Of a stretch of DNA of 45,441 nt, positions 14,465-22,287 are shown piece by piece (positions within the stretch are counted from its first letter, which is position 1; every line of letters begins with the position of its first letter). The DNA is from Paracoccaceae bacterium (lineage in GTDB: Bacteria > Pseudomonadota > Alphaproteobacteria > Rhodobacterales > Rhodobacteraceae): NCBI GenBank assembly GCA_030066855.1, contig JASJAU010000043.1:1-45441 (forward strand), written 5' to 3'. Position numbers and translations under genes: made by a program. The notes beneath the pieces are model-generated. The model saw nothing but the letters and a program-made list of their open reading frames with translations. It had not been told where the DNA came from and searched no databases.

Positions 14465-14593
14465 ATGAGTGATTTCCTCGTCGCGGGATTGATCGTACTT
14501 GCACTGGCGGCGCTCGCGAACTTCGGTTCGTCGGGGCCGACGAGCGGCACTTGCAAGCCGTCTGAAAGTGCTTGGGTCGTGATCTGCCGCTGA
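14465..14593 (+). CDS. Possible small membrane peptide, 42 residues
   Basis: An ATG 4 bp after a GGGGGTAGCG stretch opens a 42-codon frame that ends in TGA immediately before the convergent transglycosylase stop. The product begins MSDFLVAGLIVLALAALANF, one clear hydrophobic segment, followed by a polar tail with two Cys (SGTCKPSESAWVVICR). It is too short for confident calling and nothing is known of homologues here. The ribosome site, hydrophobic helix and lack of a competing gene support it modestly. Confidence 0.4.
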   Translation: MSDFLVAGLIVLALAALANFGSSGPTSGTCKPSESAWVVICR

Positions 14594-14594
14594 G

Positions 14595-15776
14595 TTAGAG
14601 ACGACTGAGCAACTCGCGCGTGGGCCAGGCGTCGGCGGGAAGGCCGAGGCGGGCCTGCTCTTTCTGCACGGCTTGTCGCGTCTTCGCCCCGAGGATTCCA
14701 TCGATTCCGCCAACGTCGTGACCGCGCGCTGTCAGCTTCTGTTGCAGCGACTTCATCTGCGCCTCGTCGAGGGGCGGGCTGGGGTCTCCGGCGTCGAAGA
14801 CCGGCGCGCCTTCCAGCCGGGTGGCGAAATAGGCGGCGGTCGTGACGTAGACGAAACTTTTGTTCCACTCGAAGAAGACGGTGTAGTTCGGATAGGCGAG
14901 GAATGCGGGTCCGTTCCGGCCCTGCGGCAGGAGAACGGAGGCTTGCAAGTTGGGCCCCGCAAGTCGGCCCGAGCGCGGTTTGACGCCCAGTCGCGCCCAT
15001 TCAGAGGCGCGTTTGGTGTTTTGCAGACCTGTTTGCGACCATTCGAGATTGGCAGGAACGCTGACTTCCTGCAGCCATGGCTCGCCCGCCTGCCAGCCGA
15101 GATCGCGGAGAAGATTGCCGCCCGACATCAGCGCGTCCGGCGCGGAGGTTTTCAACCGAACGCGACCGTCGCCGTCGCCATCGACCCCGTTTTCGATTAT
15201 GTCGCCGGGGAGCATCTGGACCATCCCGATCTCACCCGCCCAGGCCCCGGTCGTCGTTGCCGGGTCAAGATCGCCCGACTCGAAGAGTTCCAGCGCGGCG
15301 AAGACCTGCGGGCGGAAGAGCTCGGGCCGGCGGCAGTCATGAGCGAGCGTTACCAGCGCGTTCACGGTGTTGAAATCGCCCTGAACGGCGCCGAAGTCCG
15401 TCTCGAACGCCCAGAAGGCGAGGAGGACGCCGCGCGAGACGCCGAAGTCGCGTTCGATCCGGTCGAAGACCGCATCCCATTTCTGGGCGTTTCGGGCGCC
15501 GTTCTGAATGCGATTCTGGCTGATAAGGCGGCGCGAGAAGTCAGTGAAGGGGATTTGAAAGATGCCCTGCGCCCGGTCGCGGCGAATGACCTTGGGATCC
15601 TGGCGGACGGAGGCGAAGAAGCGGTCGACCGAGGCCCTGGCATGGCCGTTCTCGCGGGCCTCGGATTTCAGTCCGCGCACAAACTGGCCAAAGTCGCCGC
15701 CGCAGTCCGCTAACGCCGGGTTAACGCTTGCGGCAGAAAGAAGGGCGACCGCGATCAGTCGGTTAACGAGGGGCAT
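14595..15776 (-). CDS. Lytic murein transglycosylase (MltB type) with peptidoglycan-binding domain
   Basis: The 393-residue protein begins with a signal peptide (MPLVNRLIAVALLSAASVNPALA) and has no lipobox, so it is periplasmic and soluble. The catalytic domain (about 25-320) is of the MltB/SLT-2 type, which cleaves the glycan strand to 1,6-anhydromuramyl ends. The acid Glu125 is in LLAFWAFETDFGAVQGD, and GEIGMVQMLPGDI matches the conserved sugar-binding segment. The C-terminal 55 residues are a PG_binding_1 domain (MKSLQQKLTARGHDVGGIDG). Two TTAACG strings overlap its first codons, close to the CtrA-type box farther upstream. Confidence 0.9.
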   Translation of the reverse strand: MPLVNRLIAVALLSAASVNPALADCGGDFGQFVRGLKSEARENGHARASVDRFFASVRQDPKVIRRDRAQGIFQIPFTDFSRRLISQNRIQNGARNAQKWDAVFDRIERDFGVSRGVLLAFWAFETDFGAVQGDFNTVNALVTLAHDCRRPELFRPQVFAALELFESGDLDPATTTGAWAGEIGMVQMLPGDIIENGVDGDGDGRVRLKTSAPDALMSGGNLLRDLGWQAGEPWLQEVSVPANLEWSQTGLQNTKRASEWARLGVKPRSGRLAGPNLQASVLLPQGRNGPAFLAYPNYTVFFEWNKSFVYVTTAAYFATRLEGAPVFDAGDPSPPLDEAQMKSLQQKLTARGHDVGGIDGILGAKTRQAVQKEQARLGLPADAWPTRELLSRL

Positions 15777-15860
15777 GGGGGCTCCGTGGCTTAGCGTCGG
15801 GCGGACCCTACCAGCATGGCGATGCCGGGCAAGACGCGCCGCGCCGGTTTCCGCCGATCG

Positions 15861-15895
15861 TTAACCAAACGCCTCAGACGTTAACCATCCGTTAA
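15861..15895. promoter_or_regulatory. CtrA-type binding box(es)
   Basis: TTAA-CCATCCG-TTAA (15881-15895) is an exact TTAA-N7-TTAA, the recognition sequence of the cell-cycle/motility regulator CtrA. An additional TTAACC half-site lies at 15861-15866. The box is 68 bp before the receiver-like gene and 105 bp before the divergent transglycosylase start, so either could be the target. In GC-rich DNA such a pair is unlikely by chance. Confidence 0.6.
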
Positions 15896-15962
15896 TGACT
15901 TTGTCAGAAGAATGAAGTCGCAGGGGCTCTTTCCGATGCGGTACCCCGCCGCCGGAGGACCG

Positions 15963-16325
15963 ATGGTGGTATTGATCGTTGCCAGCAATCCCGCGCTGTC
16001 CGTGATCTGGGCGCGGTATTTGGAGAGGCAGGGGCACGAGGTCGTGCTTCTGCACAGTCAGGCGGCTGCCGTCGCCTATATGCGCGACAACGATGTCGAC
16101 GTGATCATTCTGGATCTGATGTTAGAGGACGGCGCTGCGATCGCGGTCGCGGACTACGCGAGCTACCGGCACCCTTCATCGGCGGTGGTATTCGTAACGA
16201 ATAGCACGTTCTTCTCGGACGGGTCGATCTTCAATCACATCCCAAACGCGGCTGCTTTCGTGGAAGAGCAGACGCCGCCAGGCGATCTGGCAGCGATTGT
16301 CGAGTACCACGGACGGGTCTGCTAG
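15963..16325 (+). CDS. Atypical response-regulator receiver-like protein
   Basis: The ATG at 15963 has GGAGGA upstream and yields 120 residues, one receiver domain with no output domain. The beta3 phosphoacceptor position is present (VDVIILDLMLEDG, Asp51). The acidic pair after beta1 is missing (VLIVASNPALS), and the beta5 Lys-Pro is replaced (AAFVEEQTPPGD). The Thr/Ser switch residue after beta4 may be T80 in VVFVTNS. Such domains usually cannot be phosphorylated normally and act as binding partners. The CtrA-type box upstream suggests a place in the CtrA network. Its stop overlaps the convergent reductase gene by 4 bp. Confidence 0.72.
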   Translation: MVVLIVASNPALSVIWARYLERQGHEVVLLHSQAAAVAYMRDNDVDVIILDLMLEDGAAIAVADYASYRHPSSAVVFVTNSTFFSDGSIFNHIPNAAAFVEEQTPPGDLAAIVEYHGRVC

Positions 16326-17311
16326 GCCGCTTTCGCGTCTTCTCGGCCGTGCGGGGCATTCCAGTCGATATCCGGGTTGATCGGGATGATGCGGTGCGGG
16401 TTAATGGACTCGTGGCTGTAGTGATAGTGACGGACGAAATGGTCGAAAACCACCGTCTCGGCCACGCCGGACCATTGGTAGAGCTCGCGCGTATAGGCCC
16501 ATAGGTTCGGATAATCGACCACTCTTGCGCGGTTGCATTTGAAGTGCAGGTTGTAGACCAAGTCGAACCGGAAGAGCGTGACGGCGAGACGCCAGTCGGC
16601 TTCGGTGATGCGGTCGCCCATCAGGTAACGGTTGCGTGTGAGCCGGTCCTCCAGCCAGTCCATGGTCTCAAAGAGCGCGGTGACAGCCTCATCATAGGCC
16701 GCCTGCGTTGTGGCGAAGCCAGACTTGTAGACGCCATTGTTGAGCGTGCTGTAGATACGTGCGTTCATCTCTTCGATCTCATCGCGCATATGGGCGGGCC
16801 AGTAGTCTTCAGAGTTGCCGGTGATATGGTCGAAGGCTGAGTTGAACATGCGGATAATCTCGGAGGATTCGTTCGAAACGATCGTCTCGCGTTTCTTGTC
16901 CCAGAGGATCGGCACGGTCACGCGGCCCGAGATCGTCGGGTCGGCCTTGAGATAGATGTCACGGGCGAAAGGAAGGCCGTAGAGCGTGTCTCCGGTCGCG
17001 CCTTCGAAGTCGACGCTGAAGGTCCAGCCCTCGGAAAGCATATCGGGGTGGACGACCGAGATGGTGATCAGGTCCTCAAGCCCCTTGAGCTTGCGGAAGA
17101 TCAGTGTGCGGTGCGCCCATGGGCAGGCATAGGAGACGTAGAGGTGGTAGCGCCCCGCCTCGGCCTCGAACCCGCCTTCGCCTGACGGCCCTGGGGCGCC
17201 ATCCGGTGTGATCCAGTTGCGGAACTTCGCAGTGCTGCGGACGAACTTGCCGCCCGATGTTTTGGTGTCGTACCAGACGTCGTGCCAGACGCCGTCAACA
17301 AGCTGGCCCAT
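16322..17311 (-). CDS. yqjG: Glutathionyl-hydroquinone reductase (Xi-class GST)
   Basis: The ATG at 17311, 7 bp after AAGGAG, gives 329 residues; a TTG two codons earlier is less likely. The protein is a Xi-class glutathione transferase of the YqjG/PcpF/ECM4 type, which strips glutathione from glutathionyl-hydroquinones through a catalytic Cys, here Cys63 in YVSYACPWAHRTL. The GST fold continues with VPILWDKKRETIVSNESSEI (glutathione site) and the helical domain with NNGVYKSGFATTQ and FDLVYNLHFKCN. These are family hallmarks. Cytoplasmic. It is single, with a 261-bp upstream gap containing two hairpins. Together with the dioxygenase at 8.9 kb it points to quinone handling. Confidence 0.92.
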   Translation of the reverse strand: MGQLVDGVWHDVWYDTKTSGGKFVRSTAKFRNWITPDGAPGPSGEGGFEAEAGRYHLYVSYACPWAHRTLIFRKLKGLEDLITISVVHPDMLSEGWTFSVDFEGATGDTLYGLPFARDIYLKADPTISGRVTVPILWDKKRETIVSNESSEIIRMFNSAFDHITGNSEDYWPAHMRDEIEEMNARIYSTLNNGVYKSGFATTQAAYDEAVTALFETMDWLEDRLTRNRYLMGDRITEADWRLAVTLFRFDLVYNLHFKCNRARVVDYPNLWAYTRELYQWSGVAETVVFDHFVRHYHYSHESINPHRIIPINPDIDWNAPHGREDAKAA

Positions 17312-17409
17312 GAGCAATCTCCTTTGCAGATCGATATGGGCGGGCGGTTGCGAGAGACCAGAGGCAGGGGCTCACGGCTACTGTGCGCGGGTGCAGATGT
17401 GGGCGTCCT

Positions 17410-17459
17410 GCGCCATGGCTTGGCGCGTTTCTGGATTGTTCATGTTTCAAAGACAATCC
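17410..17459. repeat. Two neighbouring inverted repeats in the yqjG upstream gap
   Basis: GCGCCA-TGGCT-TGGCGC (17410-17426) and GGATTGT-N13-ACAATCC (17433-17459) lie in the 261-bp gap between yqjG and the next gene. The second is a perfect 7-bp dyad suited to a dimeric regulator. No other gene or RNA is recognised in 17312-17572. Confidence 0.4.
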
Positions 17460-17572
17460 GACGCCTGCGCGGCGCGAATGCCTCGATTGTTCTCGGAAAT
17501 GGGAGCGTTTACAGCGCCTTCTTGACCGAATCGGCGTTTGCCCCATCTCCTTTTGCTCGGGGGTATGCTGCG

Positions 17573-17923
17573 ATGTCTGAATTTCTTCCAAAGGAAGTGC
17601 GCGAGGGCCTTGAGAAGGCCCGGAAACAGGATTTGCAGAAGAAAAGCCGCCTTCGGGTCAAGGTCGGCGGTCACGACTTCACCATTCTCAGGTATTGGGA
17701 CGAGGGCTTCGCGCTTGACGTCGAGGACGCGCCGCATCTCAGGGGGTTTGTCGATGTCTACGATGGCGGACGGCATCTATCGCAGTGCCTGATCGTGGCC
17801 TCGTCCGAAGAAAACGGCGAGATGGTCTATGAATTCAAGCGCGAGACCTTGGCGGCAGACGCGCCCGCAGTCGACTACGAGATCGACGCGAACGCGCCCG
17901 TCGGGCTGATCGGCCGGGCGTAG
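17573..17923 (+). CDS. Conserved hypothetical protein
   Basis: The ATG at 17573 lies about 9 bp after GGGGGT and gives 116 residues: MSEFLPKEVREGLEKARKQD, then a basic KKSRLRVKVGG stretch and a beta-rich body (DFTILRYWDEGFALDVEDAP, LRGFVDVYDGGRHLSQCLI). I recall similar proteins in many Rhodobacterales, without a known function. The charged N-terminal helix followed by RxR and short strands resembles a PilZ-like layout, but the RxxxR and D/NxSxxG motifs are not clearly present, so no c-di-GMP role is claimed. No signal peptide. It is convergent with fnrL. Confidence 0.72.
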   Translation: MSEFLPKEVREGLEKARKQDLQKKSRLRVKVGGHDFTILRYWDEGFALDVEDAPHLRGFVDVYDGGRHLSQCLIVASSEENGEMVYEFKRETLAADAPAVDYEIDANAPVGLIGRA

Positions 17924-17938
17924 CAGCCAGGGCTCTTA

Positions 17939-17971
17939 GAGAATGAGGCCCGCCGTTTGGAGGGCCTTCTC
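17939..17971. terminator. Hairpin between convergent genes
   Basis: GAGAA (17939-17943) and GGCCC (17947-17951) pair with GGGCC (17962-17966) and TTCTC (17967-17971). The 57-bp gap between the hypothetical gene and fnrL is thus mostly one stem. There is no T-run, so a bidirectional terminator is plausible but not certain. Confidence 0.45.
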
Positions 17972-17980
17972 ATATCAGGA

Positions 17981-18727
17981 TCAGAGCAGCGCCCCGCCGT
18001 CGTCGTCGTCACCGGTCTCGGCGAGAAGCAGGCGCATGTCGGGGATCACCACATGACGGTTTCCCTTGAGCCCAATCACGCCGTCCTTCTTGAGTGCGGA
18101 GATCTGGCGGCTCACCGTCTCAAGTGTGAGACCGAGGTAGTCCGACATTGCCTCGCGTGTCAGCGGCAGATCAACCGAAACCGCCTCAGAATAGACCCGC
18201 TCGTTTATGGTAGCGCGGCGCGCGATGATCGAAATCAGACTGGCGATTTTCTCGCGCGCCGTCTTGCGGCCCAGAAGCAGCATCCATTCCCGCGCCGCGT
18301 CCAGCTCGTCGAGCGCCATCTCAAGGAGGCGCTGGGATACGTTCGGCGTTTCCTCGAGCATCTTCTCGAACGGCTTCCGGCGGAAGCAGCAGAGCGTAGT
18401 CTCCGCGATCGCGGTAACGTCAAACTTGGCGACTTCTCGGCCCGGACGACCGACGAAATCCGATGGCAGGAGCAGGCCGACCATTTGGCGGCGGCCGTCC
18501 TCCAGAGTTTGTGTAAGCGCGGCCACGCCTGATACGACTGAGGCCACGAATTCCATCCTGTCGCCCGCCCAGATAATCGTCTGGCCGGGGGCGAAGGTTC
18601 GGTAGTATTTGATTTCTTCTAATCGCTGGAGCTCGTCGGGCTCGCACTTGGCGCAAACCGCCTTATGGCGGATCGGGCAACTCGTGCAATCCCGCATCTT
18701 CTCCAGATCCGGCACTAGCGCGGTCAT
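17981..18727 (-). CDS. fnrL: Oxygen-sensing Crp/Fnr regulator FnrL
   Basis: The ATG at 18727, with AAGAGGT upstream, gives 248 residues. FnrL is a dimeric activator/repressor that holds a [4Fe-4S] cluster under anoxia and controls respiratory and tetrapyrrole genes. The cluster Cys are visible at Cys14, Cys17 and Cys25 (CTSCPIRHKAVCAKC), with Cys113 in ETTLCCFRRK, matching the known FnrL pattern. The cyclic-nucleotide-like beta roll follows (about 40-125), then a dimer helix (LLEMALDELDAAREWMLL) and the HTH with LTREAMSDYLGLTLETVSRQ. It is divergent from hemN over a 67-bp gap that contains a perfect FNR box, so self-regulation is likely. Confidence 0.95.
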   Translation of the reverse strand: MTALVPDLEKMRDCTSCPIRHKAVCAKCEPDELQRLEEIKYYRTFAPGQTIIWAGDRMEFVASVVSGVAALTQTLEDGRRQMVGLLLPSDFVGRPGREVAKFDVTAIAETTLCCFRRKPFEKMLEETPNVSQRLLEMALDELDAAREWMLLLGRKTAREKIASLISIIARRATINERVYSEAVSVDLPLTREAMSDYLGLTLETVSRQISALKKDGVIGLKGNRHVVIPDMRLLLAETGDDDDGGALL

Positions 18728-18745
18728 GAGACCTCTTTTGTTGTT

Positions 18746-18759
18746 TTGATCCGCATCAA
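18746..18759. promoter_or_regulatory. FNR box between fnrL and hemN
   Basis: TTGAT-CCGC-ATCAA matches the FNR consensus TTGAT-N4-ATCAA at every fixed position. It is 18 bp before the fnrL start codon and 35 bp before hemN, so one dimer could affect both. Activation of hemN and repression of fnrL is the expected, inferred outcome. Confidence 0.9.
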
Positions 18760-18794
18760 AGCGGCGCGTTCCCAATGCCCGAAGTATAAGCAGC

Positions 18795-20150
18795 ATGACG
18801 ACGCCCACGCAATTGAAACGGCTCGGACTTTTCGACGCCAAAGTGCCGCGATACACCAGCTATCCGACGGCAAACCACTTCTCGTCCGAATTTGGCCCGT
18901 CCGAGATGGACGGGTTTCTCGATTCGGTGGCGCCGAACAGCGAGATATCCCTGTATTTGCATATCCCGTTCTGCCGCAGGCTCTGCTGGTTCTGCGCCTG
19001 CCGGACGCAGGGCACGGCGACCGGTGAGCCGGTTGCGGGATATGTCGAGACGCTGAAAGCCGAGATCGAACTGGCGCGCGAGCGTCTGCCCGAGGGCGTC
19101 AGACTGTCGCGGCTTCACTGGGGTGGCGGCACGCCGACGCTGATGAATGCCGAAACGATTCGCGGCCTGGCAGCGGTGATCTCGGATGCCTTCCCCTTCG
19201 CCGACGGCGCCGAGTTCTCTGTTGAGATTGACCCGAACGAGATCGACGACGCGCGGCTCGACGCGCTGGCCGACATCGGACTGAACCGCGCGAGCATCGG
19301 AATTCAGGACTTCGACCCGGAGATTCAGAAAATCATCGGGCGGCTTCAGAGTTTCGACACCACCAAGGCGGCGGTTGACGGGCTGCGCGATCGCGGGATC
19401 GAAAGTCTGAACGTCGACATACTCTATGGATTGCCGGCGCAGACGCGGATCGGCATCGCGGATTCGGTTCAGCGCGTTCTCTCGCTGTCGCCGGATCGGG
19501 TTGCCCTTTACGGATACGCCCATGTGCCCTGGATGGCGCGGCGGCAGGCCTTGATCCCGACTGATCTTCTGCCACGCCCTGAGGAGCGCCTCGCGCTCTT
19601 CGAGACCGCGCAGAGGCTGTTCCGCTGGGACGGGTACATGGACATTGGCATCGATCATTTCGCGCGTGAGGAGGACGGTCTGGCGTTGGCGGCGAAAGAA
19701 GGGCGGCTAAGGCGGAACTTCCAGGGCTACACGGACGATCAGGCGGAGGTCCTATTGGGTCTCGGCGCCTCGTCCATCTCCAAGTTCCCGGATGGCTACG
19801 CTCAGAACGCGCCTGCCACCTCGGCTTGGGTCAAGGCGATCGAAGCGGGCGGCTTCGCGACTATGCGTGGCGTGCGGATGACCGACGACGACAAATTGCG
19901 CGCCGCGGCCATCGAGCGTCTGATGTGCGACTTCCGCGTCTCGGCGCCCGCGCTGGCAAAGGCGACGGGGCATTCTGAAAAGGCGGTAAGGAAGTTGATC
20001 GAAGGTCTGCCGGAGCAATTCCCCGATTTCGTCAAGCCAACCGCAGACGGAGTTGAGATCACACTCGCCGGCCGGCCGCTAACCCGGTTGATCGCCAGGG
20101 CGCTCGACGCCTGGGAGGTCAAATCTGAAGGCCATTCGCTCGCGATCTAA
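18795..20150 (+). CDS. hemN: Oxygen-independent coproporphyrinogen III oxidase
   Basis: The 451-residue radical-SAM enzyme oxidatively decarboxylates coproporphyrinogen III to protoporphyrinogen IX without oxygen. LYLHIPFCRRLCWFCACRT holds the CX3CX2C cluster ligands Cys60, Cys64 and Cys67, and the extra Cys69 typical of true HemN. Other hallmarks are HWGGGTPTLM, SVEIDPNEID, RASIGIQDFDPEIQK and YGYAHVPWMARRQ. The C-terminal winged-helix-like domain is present (full length about 455). Cytoplasmic. It is divergent from fnrL and should be induced under low oxygen through the shared FNR box. Its stop is 6 bp from the convergent hemC stop. Confidence 0.96.
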   Translation: MTTPTQLKRLGLFDAKVPRYTSYPTANHFSSEFGPSEMDGFLDSVAPNSEISLYLHIPFCRRLCWFCACRTQGTATGEPVAGYVETLKAEIELARERLPEGVRLSRLHWGGGTPTLMNAETIRGLAAVISDAFPFADGAEFSVEIDPNEIDDARLDALADIGLNRASIGIQDFDPEIQKIIGRLQSFDTTKAAVDGLRDRGIESLNVDILYGLPAQTRIGIADSVQRVLSLSPDRVALYGYAHVPWMARRQALIPTDLLPRPEERLALFETAQRLFRWDGYMDIGIDHFAREEDGLALAAKEGRLRRNFQGYTDDQAEVLLGLGASSISKFPDGYAQNAPATSAWVKAIEAGGFATMRGVRMTDDDKLRAAAIERLMCDFRVSAPALAKATGHSEKAVRKLIEGLPEQFPDFVKPTADGVEITLAGRPLTRLIARALDAWEVKSEGHSLAI

Positions 20151-20156
20151 GCGCTT

Positions 20157-21098
20157 TCACTTCCAGTCGAAGAAGCCCTCGCCCGCGCGTGCGAGCAGGT
20201 CTCTTGCAAGATCACGGCCCATGGCCGGGCCGTCTGCGACAGGGCCTGACCGGCTGTCGGCTATCGCTTCTGACCCGTCTGTTCTCAGGATTTCGCCCCG
20301 GAGGGTGAGGCTGTCGCCGTCGATCTCAGCGAGCCCCGCAATTGGCGTCTCGCACGAGCCGTCGAGCGCGGCGAGGAAGGCCCGCTCGGTAGCGAGGCGC
20401 TGGCCGGTCAGGGTATCATGGATTTCCGCGAGCATATCTGTGGCGCGGCCGTCATTCTCGCGCCGTTCTATTCCGATAGCGCCTTGGGCGACCGCTGGCA
20501 GCATCTCCTCCGGCTCAATCGCAGAAGACGCGACGTGGGACATTCCGAGCCGGTTCAGACCCGCCATGGCCAGAAATGTGCAGGCTGCGACTCCGTCCTC
20601 GAGCTTCTTCAGTCGGGTCTGGACATTGCCGCGAAACTCGACAACCTCAAGATCCGGGCGGCGGTTCAGAAGCTGCGCCTTGCGCCTTAGGCTGGAGGTC
20701 CCGACGCGGGTGCCAGGAGCGAGGCCTGCAAGCGATCCGCCATTGTGTGAGACAAAGGCGTCGCGCGCGTCCTCGCGCGGAAGGTAGCAGTCGAGCGTCA
20801 AGCCTTCAGGCTGCTCGACCGGCATGTCCTTCATCGAATGAACGGCGATGTCGATCTCGCCTGCGAGCATCGCCTCTTCGATCTCCTTGGTGAAAAGGCC
20901 CTTGCCCCCGATCTCTTTCAGGGGGCGGTCAAGAACCCGGTCGCCGGTGGTCTTGATCACGACAATCCTGAAGGCGTCTTCGGGCAGGTCGAATGCCCTC
21001 GACAGCCGATCCCGCGTCTCATGGGCCTGAGCGAGGGCGAGCGGCGAACCGCGCGTGCCGATGCGGAAGGGATGGGCGGAATCAGGCAGGTTTGTCAT
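20157..21098 (-). CDS. hemC: Porphobilinogen deaminase (hydroxymethylbilane synthase)
   Basis: The 313-residue protein polymerises four porphobilinogen units into hydroxymethylbilane, the third step of tetrapyrrole synthesis. FRIGTRGSPLALAQA (12-26), KTTGDRVLDRPLKEIGGKGLFTKEIEE (in parts) and HSMKDMPVE are present. The dipyrromethane-cofactor Cys is in LDGSCETPIAG. The ATG at 21098 was chosen over a TTG 17 codons upstream because homology begins there. No Shine-Dalgarno precedes it, and a candidate promoter ends only about 7 bp before it, so the mRNA could be leaderless. It is divergent from hemE with a PpsR/CrtJ-type palindrome in between. Confidence 0.96.
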   Translation of the reverse strand: MTNLPDSAHPFRIGTRGSPLALAQAHETRDRLSRAFDLPEDAFRIVVIKTTGDRVLDRPLKEIGGKGLFTKEIEEAMLAGEIDIAVHSMKDMPVEQPEGLTLDCYLPREDARDAFVSHNGGSLAGLAPGTRVGTSSLRRKAQLLNRRPDLEVVEFRGNVQTRLKKLEDGVAACTFLAMAGLNRLGMSHVASSAIEPEEMLPAVAQGAIGIERRENDGRATDMLAEIHDTLTGQRLATERAFLAALDGSCETPIAGLAEIDGDSLTLRGEILRTDGSEAIADSRSGPVADGPAMGRDLARDLLARAGEGFFDWK

Positions 21099-21104
21099 AT
21101 GCTT

Positions 21105-21133
21105 GGTGTAAGGCTGTCCGGAAAATCTGACAA
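21105..21133 (-). promoter_or_regulatory. Candidate hemC promoter and PpsR/CrtJ-type operator
   Basis: TGTC-N10-GACA at 21115-21132 is an exact match to the palindrome bound by PpsR/CrtJ, the oxygen- and light-responsive repressor of photosynthesis and haem/bacteriochlorophyll genes. It overlaps a minus-strand -35 TTGTCA (21128-21133) that is 17 bp from a weak -10 TACACC (21105-21110). The site lies in the 99-bp gap between hemC and hemE and could repress both. Confidence 0.6.
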
Positions 21134-21197
21134 TGCGTTCTATTGACAACCCGACATGGGATTGGGACCAGTGAGGGCGCTATCAGAAGGGGCGGGC

Positions 21198-22232
21198 ATG
21201 GGCAGTGACAAATTGATCCTTCGGGCGCTGGCAGGCGAGACTCTGCCGGTACCGCCGATCTGGATGATGCGACAGGCGGGGCGCTATCTGCCGGAATACC
21301 GCGCGACCCGCGCCCAGGCCGGGGATTTTTTGTCGCTCTGCTACAACTCCGATCTCGCCGCCGAAGTGACGCTTCAGCCGATCCGGCGCTACGGGTTCGA
21401 TGCGGCAATACTATTCGCCGATATTCTGCTGATCCCGGACGCTCTGGGCATGGACCTTTGGTTCGTGACCGGGGAGGGGCCGAGGCTCTCCACCGTGACA
21501 AGCGAGGCCGAGTTCAAGGCGCTGAAACCGGCGGACTCGATCCATGATCACATGGCGCCGGTCTACGAGACAGTGCGGATCCTCTCGCGCGAGCTTCCTG
21601 AAGAGACGACGCTGATTGGCTTCGCGGGCGCGCCCTGGACGGTTGCGACCTACATGATCGCGGGCCGGGGCACCAAGGATCAGGGGCCGGCGCATGCTTT
21701 GAAGGCGGAGAATCGCGTTCAGTTTCAGGCCATTATCGACCGGCTGGTCGATGCGACTATCGAGTACCTCTCGCGCCAGATCGAAGCGGGCGCGGAGGTC
21801 GTGAAGCTGTTCGACAGTTGGGCTGGGTCGCTCAAGGGCCAGGATTTCGATGATTTCTGCGTGGAGCCTGCGGCGAAGATCATCACTGCCCTGAAGGCGC
21901 GGCATCCGGACATCCCGATCATCGCCTTCCCGCGCGAGGGTGGCGACCGGTACATCGGATTCGCCAAGGCGACGGGTGCGGATTGCGTGGCGTTGGACAA
22001 CTCGGTCAACGCGGATTGGGCGGCCGAGCACGTGCAGGTCGACGGCTGCGTTCAGGGGAACCTCGCATCGTCGCATATGGTGACGGGCGGGCAGGCGCTG
22101 GTGGACGAGACGCGGGCGATTGTCGAGGCCTTCTGCAACGGGCCACACATATTCAATCTCGGTCATGGGATCACACCTGATGCGGATCCGGAGAACGTGC
22201 AGTTGATGATCGACACTGTTCGGGCCGGGTGA
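21198..22232 (+). CDS. hemE: Uroporphyrinogen decarboxylase
   Basis: The ATG at 21198, just after GAAGGGGCGG, gives 344 residues, the normal length. The enzyme removes four carboxyl groups from uroporphyrinogen III. Signatures seen are [17 protein letters not shown] (N-terminal substrate Arg residues), [17 protein letters not shown] with the catalytic Asp, and [14 protein letters not shown]. Further on are [10 protein letters not shown] and the C-terminal [15 protein letters not shown]. Upstream in-frame codons from 21156 lack homology and were excluded. Divergent from hemC; likely co-controlled with it through the TGTC-N10-GACA site. Cytoplasmic. Confidence 0.96.
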   Translation: MGSDKLILRALAGETLPVPPIWMMRQAGRYLPEYRATRAQAGDFLSLCYNSDLAAEVTLQPIRRYGFDAAILFADILLIPDALGMDLWFVTGEGPRLSTVTSEAEFKALKPADSIHDHMAPVYETVRILSRELPEETTLIGFAGAPWTVATYMIAGRGTKDQGPAHALKAENRVQFQAIIDRLVDATIEYLSRQIEAGAEVVKLFDSWAGSLKGQDFDDFCVEPAAKIITALKARHPDIPIIAFPREGGDRYIGFAKATGADCVALDNSVNADWAAEHVQVDGCVQGNLASSHMVTGGQALVDETRAIVEAFCNGPHIFNLGHGITPDADPENVQLMIDTVRAG

Positions 22233-22287
22233 CTGGCTCTTCCGCGACCGCGCGCCCATAGTGTCGGCGACAGGCGCGGAGGATTTA

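Noticed and set aside
17573..17923. PilZ (c-di-GMP receptor) assignment for the conserved hypothetical protein
   Set aside because: The RxxxR and D/NxSxxG signatures are not clearly present.
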